Notes: a model not told the origin generated them from the sequence alone. Positions 33,193 to 44,606 are shown, numbered from the stretch's first letter. The stretch is DNA of 64,000 bases from Lamellibrachia satsuma (GCA_033239005.1 BSQZ01000035.1:3489501-3553500); one strand, 5' to 3'. A program made the numbers and translations.

Positions 33193-33390
33193 GCGCCAAG
33201 TGGGAAGAGAAGGCATCTCGTATTACCAGCAGGGAGATAAATAGGGGTGGTGGGACATTGCAGGGATAGGTCAGCATTTGTTTTTTTTGTGGCGAGCAAC
33301 TTTGGCATAACCCAAGTGTATTGCACTTTGTGAAGCGAGGGAGCAAGGATAAGTCCATGTTAGGTTGTAAATATGTGTATTTAGATTTTA
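33193..33390 (-). repeat. DIRS inverted terminal repeat, right
   Basis: Inverted match to 25625-25820 (tracts GAGCAACTTTGGCATAACCC and GTGTATTGCAC). It includes a poly-T run and GAGATAAATAGGGGTGG, possibly the element promoter. For the minus-strand coding direction this is the 5' end. Confidence 0.85.
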
Positions 33391-33794
33391 GTTCCTCTTA
33401 AATTGTAATCTTTATTATCATTACAGCATTTTAATAATGAACTGAATACATTGTTTATTTGTTCAAGGTGTGAAAGTTAACTATGTCTAAAACAATATAA
33501 AATGTGCAGTGTAAGATGCCATACCTAAAATACAATATTAAGACTATTCATATTTGTAATGTTAGGTAATTTAAGGCAGCTTTCACCACACATTTTAGTA
33601 TTGTGTAAGGCATCGACATCTGCCATGAGCTATATACCAGCATGCATTAACCGTGAAACCACAGTGCTCTGAGTTTGTACGAAGTCGAGGGAAGCAATGT
33701 AATGCACTAATATAGGCGAGTAAGTGTCAGTGCTTTTATTAGTTGAATTATTTTGTTTTATCAGTTGCATGGAACACACAATTGAAGTTGTCTG
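33391..33794. other. No gene recognised
   Basis: AT-rich sequence without coding pattern. No CEP89 terminal exon could be found here by eye. Confidence 0.35.
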
Positions 33795-34110
33795 AAAACA
33801 GTGTTGTTGCAACGTTGAATCCTTGAAGCCATGTTGAAACCTGACGTTGATCCAATTTTCAAATCAAACTAATTTTCAACACTGCCACAACATTTAAACA
33901 CAACGTCATACAACGTGGAAACCCAACACCAATACATCTTTCAAATCCAACTAGTTTAAAAAAATGGCTACAACATTGAAACCCGATGTCAATACATGGA
34001 AACCTAACGTTGATATAACTTGGAAACCTGACGTAGATACAACTTTCAAATCCAACTAGTTTCCATCATTGCATGGGTACCTGACGTTGAAACAACTTCT
34101 TTTCAATGTA
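33795..34110. repeat. CAACGT/AACGTTG-type interspersed repeat
   Basis: Serial phrases such as GCAACGTTGAA, GAAACCTGACGTTGA, TTTCAAATCCAACTAGTTT (twice) and ACAACGTGGAAACCCAAC repeat with a period of roughly 30-60 bases. It ends in TGTCTGCTGGGTTG. It is related in style to 21641-21840 and 24418-24900. It lies about 130 bases from the last CEP89 exon seen. Confidence 0.6.
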
Positions 34111-34239
34111 ATTTTGTCTGCTGGGTTGTAACTTTGGCAGTTGTGGGCCGACAGAAGAGTCTGGGTCCATCAATCAGTGCTCAGGTTGGGTCCAGCAGAA
34201 ACAAAGGAAACCTTTCAAATACTTACAATATGTGCTTAC

Positions 34240-34362
34240 TTTTTCTCCCCTGATAACAATTCCAACATCTCGTCCTTCTCTCTAGTGAGCAGACGAAGAT
34301 GTTTGAGTTGACGTTCATATTCCTGCTTCCGTCGGTTCAACTCCTCATCCTGTTCTTTGATC
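34240..34362 (-). CDS. CEP89: CEP89-like exon f (last exon seen)
   Basis: This is a 123-base internal exon read on the minus strand. The acceptor is TGATGCAG|G and the donor AAAAA|GTAAGC. Its first base completes an Arg codon begun in exon e. It encodes 40 residues of charged coiled coil: IKEQDEELNRRKQEYERQLK, then HLRLLTREKDEMLELLSGEK. The order EQxE...QxYxxx[LM]xHL...[DE]KxE[MV]L agrees with the C-terminal coiled coil of CEP89 as I remember it. CEP89 is a mother-centriole distal-appendage protein needed for cilium assembly. The exon ends in phase 2. The following exon, which should encode the last 40-50 residues, was not found in the window. Confidence 0.85.
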
Positions 34363-34554
34363 CTGCATCACACGTCACAAACATGTTAATGCAACAAACT
34401 GTCATTGTTTGTGATTTTTTAAGTCAAGATGGACATCAAGAGAACAAAAGAAGAATTCTTGAAATGTTTTATGACTTTTCCATGATATAAATGATGTGAC
34501 TTATGGGGCCAATAATATATGGAGGTCTATAAAAAGATATTGTATTGGGCTTAC

Positions 34555-34601
34555 CTTTGGAGTGCTTTGTCCAGGTTCTCTGATAACTTCTGCTTGTATA
34601 C
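34555..34601 (-). CDS. CEP89: CEP89-like exon e
   Basis: A 47-base microexon with acceptor ACATACAG|GTA and donor CAAAG|GTAAG. It encodes [15 protein letters not shown] plus two bases (AG) that join the G of exon f to give Arg. Together with exon d it restores the KxxxYK[QK] stretch of CEP89. The intron to exon f is only 192 bases. The upstream intron begins with a 118-base AT microsatellite 36 bases from the acceptor. Confidence 0.83.
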
Positions 34602-34635
34602 CTGTATGTAATGATTATGGGTAATAATGAAATGA

Positions 34636-36000
<1,365 letters not shown>

Positions 36001-36009
36001 ATTATAGGT

Positions 36010-36480
36010 GGTCTATGTCGGCTGCTATGGACCGTTAAAGGCACCCCCTATAAACGGGCCTCTCTGGGCACACGTTTTGGTCGACTTGCTGATCATAGCG
36101 CTACTAGCGCCGCCTAACGAGCTCCGGCATTGCTACGAGTCGTCGGCATCCCTGACCGTGGCCACACGCACCGGCAAACATCTTCGAACATGAAGTCGTC
36201 CGTTCCATTGTTGGAGACGCCGCACTTCTTGATGCTGTATTCAATCATGGCAGATGGAATCGCACCGCACGCCTTCACGAGCCATTTACAAGAATCTCCT
36301 TGGCCGGCGCACGACGGCGGCCACCGGGAGCTCCGTGAATCATCCAGTGCTCCCACAAGTGTCGCATCTGCTGCTTGAATGGGCGATTGCTGTTAACGTC
36401 AAGCGGCTGTACTAGCGGCGTCAGACCGCCGGGGATTACAGCAACATCGATGTCGTTTTTATGTTTTAAGCTGCATTACT
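36010..36480 (-). pseudogene. Pogo/Tigger-like transposase fragment
   Basis: On the minus strand, DIDVAVIPGGLTPLVQPLDV (about 36455-36396) is the hallmark DDE-domain stretch of pogo/Tigger transposases and includes the final catalytic Asp position. NRPFKQQMRHLWEHWM follows. After frame changes come KWLVKACGAIPSAMIEYSIK and KCGVSNNGTDDFMFEDVC (about 36290-36180), the usual end of these proteins. The N-terminal DNA-binding part is absent or unrecognisable. A likely element terminus is at 37195-37232. The region is GC-rich compared with its surroundings. Confidence 0.75.
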
Positions 36481-37194
36481 TTTATGAGGAGTTCCAAGCT
36501 TGCTGGCTTCGTCCGATTGTCAAAGCAACACCACTACCAGTGCCTCGTTGCAGTTAATTACATTTACTCTGGTACAAGATACGGTGTTATAATCCCACGC
36601 ATCTGGTATTCTATGGAAGTGGTCCCGTTAACGCGCGCCAGTAAACAGTCTGCGAACTAGACAAACCTGTCAATCAGTAGTTCTGAGAAGAACGGTCACG
36701 CCTTGCCGATCGAGACGTCCAGTTATTACATAGTTACCGGCTGTCAATCAAACACTTTTGAAGTTGAAACATAAATTTTAGTTTTATTGTACAGCCAACA
36801 TGTATGGCTATATTTCTCCAACTGGGTGTATGGACATTCAGCCACCCAGTTATTATCTGGTAGCACGGTGATATTTGTTCAACTTTTGTGTTCCATTTTG
36901 ACTAAATTCACATAGTAATATTCCCATGATTATATAATGTGGTGTATTTATTATCATTGCATTACATTATACTATTTTAACAATAAAATTATACCTCATT
37001 CATTCATTTATGATAATTATTAGCAGTTATAACTTTTTTGTAGAACCCATTTAAATTGTTCCTAATTGTGTGCACTACGGAAATTCGTCACACGATGTGT
37101 TTAAAATGGTCTTGGCTCAAAGTCCGGGTGCGGCTTTAAATAAGGTTTTTGCCTGCAACAAACGGTGCGGAGGAAAGTCGGGGTTTATGTCAAA
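36481..37194 (-). mobile_element. Remainder of the pogo-like element, decayed
   Basis: The stretch between the transposase fragment and the putative terminus has no convincing frame. GTCGGGGTTTATGTC and GTCCGGGTGCGGCTTTAAAT near 37125-37190 resemble the repeated 'GGGTGCGGC' phrases of Tigger-like ends. Confidence 0.45.
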
Positions 37195-37232
37195 AGTCGG
37201 GGTGCGGCTACAAATAGAGAATTTACGGTAAG
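37195..37232. repeat. Putative pogo/Tigger terminal repeat
   Basis: GTCGGGGTGCGGCTACAAAT, then AGAGAATTTACGGTA. This is the usual phrase of Tigger-type termini. I did not find the matching inverted end, so the element boundaries are open. Confidence 0.5.
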
Positions 37233-37235
37233 TGT

Positions 37236-37277
37236 AATCATTTCATTATACAGCCCTGAACTAAGTGTAATCATAAA
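37236..37277. repeat. Isolated unit of the 33-bp minisatellite
   Basis: GTGTAATCATTTCATTATACAG followed by CCCTGAACTAAGTGTAATCA matches the 33-bp repeat array at 44345-44606, about 7 kb away in the same intron. Confidence 0.75.
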
Positions 37278-37389
37278 AACAAGGATGGATCAATAAAAAT
37301 ATATACAACAAAAGAAAGAATTTTTTATATATATAACTAAAATAGTGTATATGTAGTTCTGAGATAAATAAGAAAATGGATAAATAGGT

Positions 37390-38900
37390 TAATAAATAAT
37401 AATATAAATTAATTAATTAATACAGGAACTACCATGTTAAACTAGAACGAGATTCGATAAAAATAAGTCTTCAGGCGTGACGTGAATGTAGAGTGTCCGA
37501 TGATTTAACAGTCGACGTGTCATTGCTGGCAAAGCGTAGGGCTCTCGCTGGTTTGAATGGACAGAAAAGATCACATGTATATCGGCATGTCACCATGCAC
37601 AGCTTTATATGTGAAAACAAAAAGCTTAAAGTCGATCCTGCGTGCAATAGGTAGCCAGTGAAGAGCGCCTAAGAGAAGCATGGCACTATTGTTGCACTAA
37701 AGTCAATGAGAACAAGTGCCATGTACCTTGTCTATTGTCCATTGCGACTTTCATGGCATTCATTACACATAATATTAAATAATGCAGTTTCTGTTGAATG
37801 GTTTTTCCGGTATGCTGATTGCAAAAATCCTCCATTCACTGATTCGAAATATGAGCTATGATCCTTCACACAATCACTTTCTCAACGACCTTGGCCAGTT
37901 GGCATAGGTTGTTTACTGGACAGTAGTTGTTGAGTATGTCCTTGTCATGTGATGGTTTACTTTAATAGTGGTCAGACAGCTGTGTGCTTAAGCAAAATTA
38001 GGCATGACTGCATTATCGCGTTTGTAGTAGATATGATGATATGCACGATACTTTCCATGTTGTCCTTCAGTTGCTTAGTAGGCAGAGGATTGAGCATGCA
38101 TGTCTTATCGGTAGTGCCAAAAATAGTTGTGATTTCTGCATTTGTAGTGGAATCGAATACTTGGATGGAGTCAGTAAAACAGGGTTTCTCATCCGCAGAT
38201 GGATCAACAGTGGTGTGGCAGTGTATGGTAGTCAGTAGTTTCTCAGTCTTATCGTGGAAGAAATGTGAGAATGTATCACACCCATCCTTCGTTGAGTAGT
38301 ATATATATATGTTTTTGATGGACTTCGAGTGATCTCAGAATGCGAAACATGTTTCTGTTATTAGCGTTCTGTAATTGTCTGCGATAGTATTCGGTTTACT
38401 TAGCAGATATCTTTGTAGTGCAGTCATCATGGGCGGTGACGCAGATATCTTTGTAGTGCAGTCATCGTGGGCAGTGACGTAAAATTGTTGGTGTATTTCA
38501 AGTTTCATTCTTCACCACAGATTCTCCCATCGTTTATTTTCTCTCACACCATTGATCTCAGCGTCGCACCACAGATGCGGCAAGTTGTTGTTGCCAAGGA
38601 ACTTGCTTATCTAAACAGTCAGGGAGACAGGCATTGTAGGCTAAGGCTAATTCCTCTGCTTGCTGCACAAGCAGACTTAATGTAGAACACTGTAGTATCC
38701 ATGTTGCGGAAGTTGGGTTTTGCAATCACTGATGTTTCGACTGGTGGTTTCAATGCGTTCTGTGTCAGTGTGATGCAGTAGTGGTCAGATATCGAGTCCG
38801 GATAAACGATAACAGAAGATACCAAGTTATCTGCGCTGTGAAAGGCTTGATAAATCTTTATATTTTTGGTACTACATATGTACTGGCCAGTTGTTTCTCT
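37390..38900 (-). mobile_element. CR1-like LINE with RT core deleted
   Basis: On the minus strand from 38310: FSHFFHDKTEKLLTTI, FGTTDKTCMLNPLPTKQLKD (linker), NYCPVNNLCQLAKVVEKVIV and QSAYRKNHSTETALFNIM (about 37820), then VALVLIDFSAT-like sequence near 37700. The text then jumps to LLGALHWLPIARRIDFKLFV and FTYKAVHGDMPIYM (37680-37600), the C-terminus, and SRLKTYFYR near 37470. The YADD-containing palm is missing at about 37690. An AT-rich 3' UTR follows to about 37300. It contains a 38-bp tandem duplication at 38416-38478. Confidence 0.7.
38416..38478. repeat. 38-bp tandem duplication
   Basis: CAGATATCTTTGTAGTGCAG then TCATCATGGGCGGTGACG is immediately repeated with two changes. It lies inside the decayed LINE. 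Confidence 0.8.
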
Positions 38901-39660
38901 GCGCTCACCCTGTTAATAACGACAGCAATTGTGCTCAAATTTGAAATTGATTGCTGAGACAAATTCGCCCAACATCTTGTATAACTTACGTAGCCTTGTA
39001 CTAAAATTTCATAACAACTTAACCAACACATCTACCCAATGGGCACAACACGTCTCTGACAAGTCTACATGCTTAATTAATGAGTCTGCACATTTAATTA
39101 ACATAGACTTATAAGCCAATCGCAACCAGTGTAACTAACTGCTAATTGCCTTGTAGCTATCTGATGTCCCAATTTGTTCGGAAAAATGAATTCCTTGCTG
39201 TATTTTGGGTTAAAGAACACTCATCTTCATTATTTAGCCACTGCTCAACTAATCGTCCCTTGGGCCTTGGGTGGCTCAACTAGCCCTATTTTGACAATTA
39301 CTTTTTTAATTAACTTCTTATTACTGCACGCAGCGATGTAAATAATCTTCTTCCTTGTGCACAGTTAAACAGTTAAAGTTATTTGTAAGTTCACAAAAAT
39401 AAAGTCTGGTCACATGCGTTGATAGTTTACACACCAGCAGACATTTATCGCAATCACCAAAAGTTTCAAAAAAAAAAAGAAACATACTTTTAATTCACAT
39501 TTTCAGACCGTAGTGACAAATGGCACTTATTGTACGTCAAGCGTGTTCAAATAATATGTTCAATAACTGTTGTGGCTGTAGTTTCCTGGGAAACATGGGT
39601 GGCCCAACTAGCCCACTGGCTCAACTAACACTCCCTTCCCCTATGATGCCGAGATGCTTG
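38901..39660. other. Intronic sequence; GGCTCAACTAGCCC motif repeated
   Basis: No gene. The phrase GGTGGCTCAACTAGCCC (39271) recurs as GGTGGCCCAACTAGCCC (39598), with related CTCAACTAA near 39245 and 39620. These may be termini of a short DNA element of about 350 bp; no target duplication is evident. Confidence 0.4.
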
Positions 39661-39674
39661 TGAAAAGGTGAGTG

Positions 39675-40300
39675 TAATGGCACAACGTGTTATGCTGTTA
39701 GGTTATTCATTTGTTCACCATTTAGCAAGAAGATACGGAGTGAAAAAATTTTTTATTCGAACATGACCCCACCACGTGCACACTTTGGAGAGTCGGCTGG
39801 TCGAAAATCCCAAATCTGTTTTGCTCAGTCCTCTCCCAAAATTTTAATCTTTGATATAGGTACCAACGATATAGACTCTTCTTGTGCCGACATTGAAGCT
39901 CTGGTCAAGAAATTGTTTAACTTTGCATGCATTTGCAAGCTGGAATTAGCAGTGCATAAAATAATCTTTTGCCGTTTTCAGGCGAGGTAGAACAGAATCA
40001 GTTTTAACAAGACGTTATCTTCCCTATGTTAAACTCACTCCTCCGTGGAATTGTGGAGGCATAAACAGTTAATGAATGTTGTCCATTGTTTGGCACAATC
40101 AGTTAGTGCGCCGTACTTATAAACAGTACCAGTGGCAGACTGAGATATGCGGAGGTTGTGGGTTCCTCACCCGGGGCACTTCTTAAATGGCAATGGCCTG
40201 AAGCGTTATTATTTCTCACTGAGAAGGCATATAGTTCAGTGTGTATGTTTGCCACGTTTTGCTTCCTGATGAAATCGCTGAACACCATACTGCATCTTTA
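39675..40300 (+). pseudogene. Decayed SGNH-hydrolase-like coding fragment
   Basis: MAQRVMLLGYSFVHHLARRY at 39677 resembles the first block (GDSxVxxL) of SGNH proteins with the key Asp replaced by Tyr. The frame 39763-39990 has SSPKILIFDIGTNDIDSSCA, in which GTND is the third catalytic block, then LVKKLFNFACIC. Further on, FLNGNGLKRYYFSLRRHIVQ (about 40180-40240) looks like the DGxHLN...YYxSIR end, with the His region lost. Proteins of this form occur in invertebrate transposons. Frameshifts and lost residues mark it as dead. Confidence 0.5.
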
Positions 40301-41356
40301 ATTTGCCTGTAAAACTGTTGTACGCATTCAAACACCCAGACGGGTTTGTTACCTTGTAATTGTTCCTGGTTTTCAGATTTATGTTAAATCAACATTCACC
40401 GATGAGTGAATTGCAAAATGTTATTGAGAATTTTTAATATGTGCGCGATACTGCAGTTAATTGTTGACATAGGCGCCGTGGCTGGATGCAAGTGGCAATT
40501 AGGTCATGACACGTGGGCTATTTACTGGCATAGCACTGCAAAAGTTATAAACAAAAGGAGTAGGTCCATTCCTGAATGCCAAGAGTTATCCCTGGGGTGT
40601 ATTTAAATAATGGGGGCATACCTGGCCTTGGGCATTTGTTTAAGCCTGGCCTGGGGTGTCTTGATTGATTGTTGGATTTGACTGGAAATTTGTCCTAGGA
40701 AGCTGGGTCTGGCTAGCCTAGACTACTTCCAGCCATGTTTGTTATGACAGCAGGGTTGTTATCTCCAGTGCAGAGTAGTTTTATTGCCAATGATGTCCCT
40801 GGGGGGAAAGGGGGAGGCACTATGTTTTTGTAGTCTCACCTGGCACTATGTTTTTGCAGTCTCACCTGTCTTCAGCGGCCTTTCAAGCGAGTGTTGAGTA
40901 GCCATTCTAGGCAGGTATTTTACATATAGAACGTGTAAAATCTGCAGTTGTTAATTAATTAGACCGGAGGGATATAGGCTGCCTATGTGTACTTCCTTTT
41001 ACCCTTCTCAAGTCATACTGAGGGGGGTTTTGCGCTCGAGTTAAATGTGCAGCCATTTGTTGGTTAATGGTGGTTATACGTGGCGAGGTGGAACTGGTCC
41101 AGCCATCAGTGTAAGCTGTAAGTGGGTGTTTTTCTATTGCGGAGTGTGTGTCCCCAGTGTGGGGACACTATGCCAGGCCCCTCACTGCCTATGTGTAATT
41201 CCATTTACCCCTCTCGAGTCATACTGCCTTGCACTTGAGTTAAATGAGTGGCCATTTTTTGGTTAATGGTGGTTATAGGTGGTGAGGTGGACCAGGCCAG
41301 TGGTGTAAGCTGGTCAGTCTGCAGCAATAGTTGATGCTTGTTATTCACGTTACAGC
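40301..41356. other. Non-coding stretch with two duplicated blocks
   Basis: A 26-base tandem duplication (CACTATGTTTTTGTAGTCTC) lies at 40818-40869. Two related blocks of about 120 bases occur at 41000-41125 and 41189-41310, sharing CCTATGTGTA, TTAATGGTGGTTATA and GTGTAAGCTG. They lie immediately before the open frame at 41357 and may be its 5' UTR or an old terminal repeat. Confidence 0.5.
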
Positions 41357-41695
41357 ATGTCGAAAGCTACCCAAGCGAAGACGGCAGGCAGTGAGCATGT
41401 GCAGGGCAAGTCTGCGCCTGCGGCCCCTTCGCCGGTACTGCTACCCAGTGTTGATCCGGTGCTGTATGTCTCCCTGATGTCGGCAATCTCGACCCAGATA
41501 GCACAGGGCTTCTCTGCATTGCGGTATGAGGGCAATGCTGCCCCATCGACATCGGCAACGTCACAGACAGGCCACGATGAACGGAGCAAACAGAGGTGCC
41601 AGCCTTCGCCGCCGACAGACGACTCCACTGACCAAGCCAACACATCATTCAGAGACGTAGGGCCAATTTTGCCCCACAAAGTAGTACTCAGATAA
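41357..41695 (+). CDS. Hypothetical 112-residue ORF, possibly transposon ORF1 or gag start
   Basis: The frame is open, GC-rich and free of stops. It starts MSKATQAKTAGSEHVQGKSA and has a Pro/Ser/Ala/Thr-rich composition with little predicted structure, then DDSTDQANTSFRDVGPILPH. I do not recognise it. The upstream duplicated blocks and the following LINE suggest it is the start of a structural ORF of a retroelement. It may not be expressed. Confidence 0.35.
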   Translation: MSKATQAKTAGSEHVQGKSAPAAPSPVLLPSVDPVLYVSLMSAISTQIAQGFSALRYEGNAAPSTSATSQTGHDERSKQRCQPSPPTDDSTDQANTSFRDVGPILPHKVVLR

Positions 41696-41959
41696 TGTCC
41701 TCATACCTGAGTACTCACACTAAAATCCTGTGTACACAGCTGATGATTCAGCGAAGAGGAAAAGCATTTAGTGTAAAACCTTGTGTACCAATCTGGACAG
41801 GGAAAAGCGTAAAAAATTTAGCACAATTGTTGCCATTGTTAACTGGGTGAGCGCAGAGAAACAACTGGCCTGTGTGTCCCAGAAGAGAACCTTACTAAAG
41901 ATAGATTCAGAGAGTCTGCTTGGTGTCCTGCATAGTAGTGACACAATTATAAACTTTCC

Positions 41960-43480
41960 AAGTTGATAAAAACAGTCTGTGATAGTCGAGGAGTGACACA
42001 TATCCTGATAACTGGAGATTTCAACATGAAATTGATAGTCTGGGAGACATGGAGCACATATGAACCAAACACAACAGGAACAGAGCTTCTTGAAACATTG
42101 AGTGACTGTTTTTTACATCAACATGTCAACTTCCCTACAAGGCATGGCAAGGCCAAGAACATTCACTACTTGACCTATTCATCACAAATGAAAATGAATG
42201 AAAACATGGCCACAAATCTGAAACAAAAGCCACCACTGGGGAAAGCGATCACATTATCAGAGACTGAACACCACTGCTTGAACACCATTATTACAAAGGC
42301 TGAACACCACCCAAGACTTGTAGAGAACACAAATGACCAGTTTGAAAAAGGCAACAATTTACAGAGATGAAGAAGATACTAAATGAAACAAACTGGGAAG
42401 AGACTCTGAATAATTTTGTGGATGAGATATGGCAAGAATTCACCAGTGCACTCTCAAATCTGGTTGACAGACATGTACAGTGATGTACCAAAAAAATACA
42501 ATGATGGGAAAGAGAGTCGAGCCCTTATGGATGAACAATGATGTAAGAAAGAAAGTGAAAAGAAATACAATTGTTGCAAGAGGTACACTGAGACAAGACA
42601 GTACAGGGACTATGTTGAGTACTTACGGGTGAGAAACATTGCAACCAGTGCAGTAATAAAGGCAAGAAAAGACTGAGCAGACGCTAACAACTGAAATCAG
42701 CACAACCTCTAAGGATGGAGTGCTCCCAGCTCAATGGAAGACAGCTTTCCACAAAAATAACTCAAAGAGACAAGCATGTAACTACTGGCCAATCAGATTA
42801 ACATGCATAACATGCAAGATTATGGAAAGTATAATTCGACACCATATCTTACCACATATGACTACCCTCTGTCTGTTTCACCAACATGGATTTAGACTAG
42901 GCAAGTCATGGGTCACCCAGCTGTTGCAAATGATGGAGTCATGGACTAGTATTATAGATTCAGGTGGATGCATTGATGCAATATATCTGGATTTTGCAAA
43001 AGTTTTTGATACAGTGCCACACCAATGACTTATCAAGAAATTAACTGCATATTGTGTACAGGGAGAAGTGTCAAGATGGATAGAGGTCTTCATAACGGGA
43101 AGAAGACAAAGAGTAAATGGAAGTCCATCAGAGTGGTCAGAAGTGACTAGTGGTATCCCCCAGAAATGGCTGCTACACTTTAACTCAACAAAATGCAAAC
43201 ATTTGATATATGGCAAGCCAAAATATGACTCCACGTACACCATGACAAACACAGACAGTGAGTGACAAACATTGACAACACACCAGAGACAGAACAAGAC
43301 CTAGGAGTAACTTTTGATTGCTCATTGAAATTTAGCATATTGGCACTGTGGTGAAAAAAACAAATCAGATGATAGGCCTCATCAGACATAGTTTAAACAT
43401 ATGGACTGCACCATCTTCAGGACTGGAATGACCATAGAAGCCATAAACATCCTTGCATTACAAAAAACTTGACTATCTCT
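41960..43480 (+). mobile_element. CR1-like LINE fragment (endonuclease end, RT fingers)
   Basis: HILITGDFNMKLIVWETWST (42000) holds the GDFN box, and LSDCFLHQHVNFPTRHGKAK follows. After a frameshifted linker, GVLPAQWKTAFHKNNSKRQA (42720), NYWPIRLTCITCKIMESIIR, HQHGFRLGKSWVTQLLQMME and AIYLDFAKVFDTVPHQ give RT blocks with the first catalytic Asp. SEWSEVTSGIPQ then jumps straight to LLHFNSTKCKHLIYGKPKYD (43170). The FADD-containing palm is thus deleted at about 43163. It ends near 43480 without a 3' UTR I can define. Confidence 0.7.
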
Positions 43481-43629
43481 GGAAGAGGGACAGATTCCAA
43501 TTTTAAAAGAACCAAATTCTTTTATTTATATATGCACAAACCATGCCACATTTTTTTACATCTATTAATTACAACAAATAAAGGAGGGTTCAAAAAGGCT
43601 AAAAAAGCCTTGTTACAGTTATTACTGTA

Positions 43630-43970
43630 TTAGATCCCGAAGATCCAGGAAAGTAATCCAGGCAAGTGACTTACCACAAGGTCTAGGATGTGTCTGGTTT
43701 TATGAACATGTTGTAATAAATTGAAGGATTCAACGAGATTATGAAGAGGCACTGATTTTGTCTCATCATCAAAACAAACTTTGAAGTCTCCAATAATGAC
43801 AAATAAATAAGCATTCAAGTTCTGCATAGAAGTCAGATGCAGTTCCAGATGATTTACTTAAAGTAGGTGGATGGTAGATGACGTACATAATAAATGACAT
43901 ATAATGAGCAGTAGAGAAAAGCACATGGAGAAGAAAATTGCTGCCACCGTAGATGCGTTGCATTCTGTTC
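43630..43970 (-). mobile_element. LINE endonuclease fragment
   Basis: On the minus strand, YMSFIMYVIYHPPTLSKSSG leads to FYAELECLFVIIGDFKVCFD, where the GDFN box reads GDFK, and to NLVESFNLLQHVHKT and HILDLVVSHL. These are the central boxes of a CR1/Jockey-type endonuclease. Only about 110 residues remain; one frame change lies near 43800. Confidence 0.65.
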
Positions 43971-43973
43971 TCG

Positions 43974-44155
43974 ACCACACCAAATCAGAACGTGACTGCG
44001 ACGTCACATTTGGGTGACGTCCAGACCCCACCAAATGAGAATGTGATTCCGATGTTACATTTAGGTGACGTCATGATCTCACCAAACTAGAACGTGATTG
44101 CAATGTCGCATTTAGGTGACGTCCAGACCACACCAGACCAGAACATGATTACGAG
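43974..44155. repeat. Minisatellite, 51-bp unit, 3.5 copies, with CRE-like sites
   Basis: The units begin ACCACACCAAATCAGAACGT and end TTTGGGTGACGTCCAG. Each unit carries TGACGTC, and the second has the full palindrome TGACGTCA, identical to a cAMP-response element core. Lies in the CEP89-like intron. Confidence 0.85.
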
Positions 44156-44344
44156 TTCACAATATATGGGATTAGATTTTGAAGATGCTAGTTCTTCATA
44201 TGAATCAAACATCTGCCATAGGCACGTGGACGTAACAATGAGAACTTGCAAAGACATCTTAGTCACGTCGCATTGCGACATCACAAATGCAACAGAACAT
44301 CAAAACCAGGCATAACATCCTGACACGAAATGTAAACAACGTGT

Positions 44345-44606
44345 GAACCCCTCATTCTACAGCACTAAACTAAGTGTGATCATGTCATTCTACAACACAT
44401 AACTAAGTGTGAGCATAACATTCTACAGGACTGAACTAAGTGTGATCATATCATTCTATAGCACTAAACTAAGTGTGATTGTGTCATTCTACAACACATA
44501 ACTAAGTGTGAGCATAACATTCTACAGGAATGAACTAAGTGTGATCATTTCATTACACAGGACTGAACTAAGTGTGATCATATCATTCTACAGCACTAAA
44601 TTAGTC
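44345..44606. repeat. Minisatellite, 33-bp unit, about 8 copies
   Basis: The units are built from TCATTCTACAGCACTAAACT plus AAGTGTGATCATG with variants (ACAACACATAACT, ACAGGACTGAACT). Two alternating unit types suggest a higher-order pair. It lies 138 bases downstream of the exon d donor. The same unit occurs at 37236. Confidence 0.9.

Larger units (their letters stand above)
25625..33390 (-). mobile_element. DIRS-like retrotransposon with nested LINE
   Basis: The two ends are inverted repeats of about 195 bp (listed separately), as expected for DIRS elements and unlike LTR elements. Reading the minus strand from 33390 gives a gag-like region, an RT with LPFGLSPAPW and YLDDWL, an RNase H ending in ADVLSHLTQISGTEWSLHQ, and a trace of the tyrosine recombinase. 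DIRS elements insert through such a recombinase instead of an integrase. The internal length without the nested LINE is about 4.1 kb. Stops in gag and loss of most of the recombinase make it non-autonomous. Confidence 0.8.

Noticed and set aside
38281..38312. Short TATATA tract as a TATA box
   Set aside because: It lies in a decayed LINE, and no start site or gene follows.
40125..40180. tRNA-like B box (GGTTGTGGGTTCCTCACCC), possible SINE
   Set aside because: No A box at the right distance, no stem pairing of a T arm, and the stretch is explained by the SGNH remnant.
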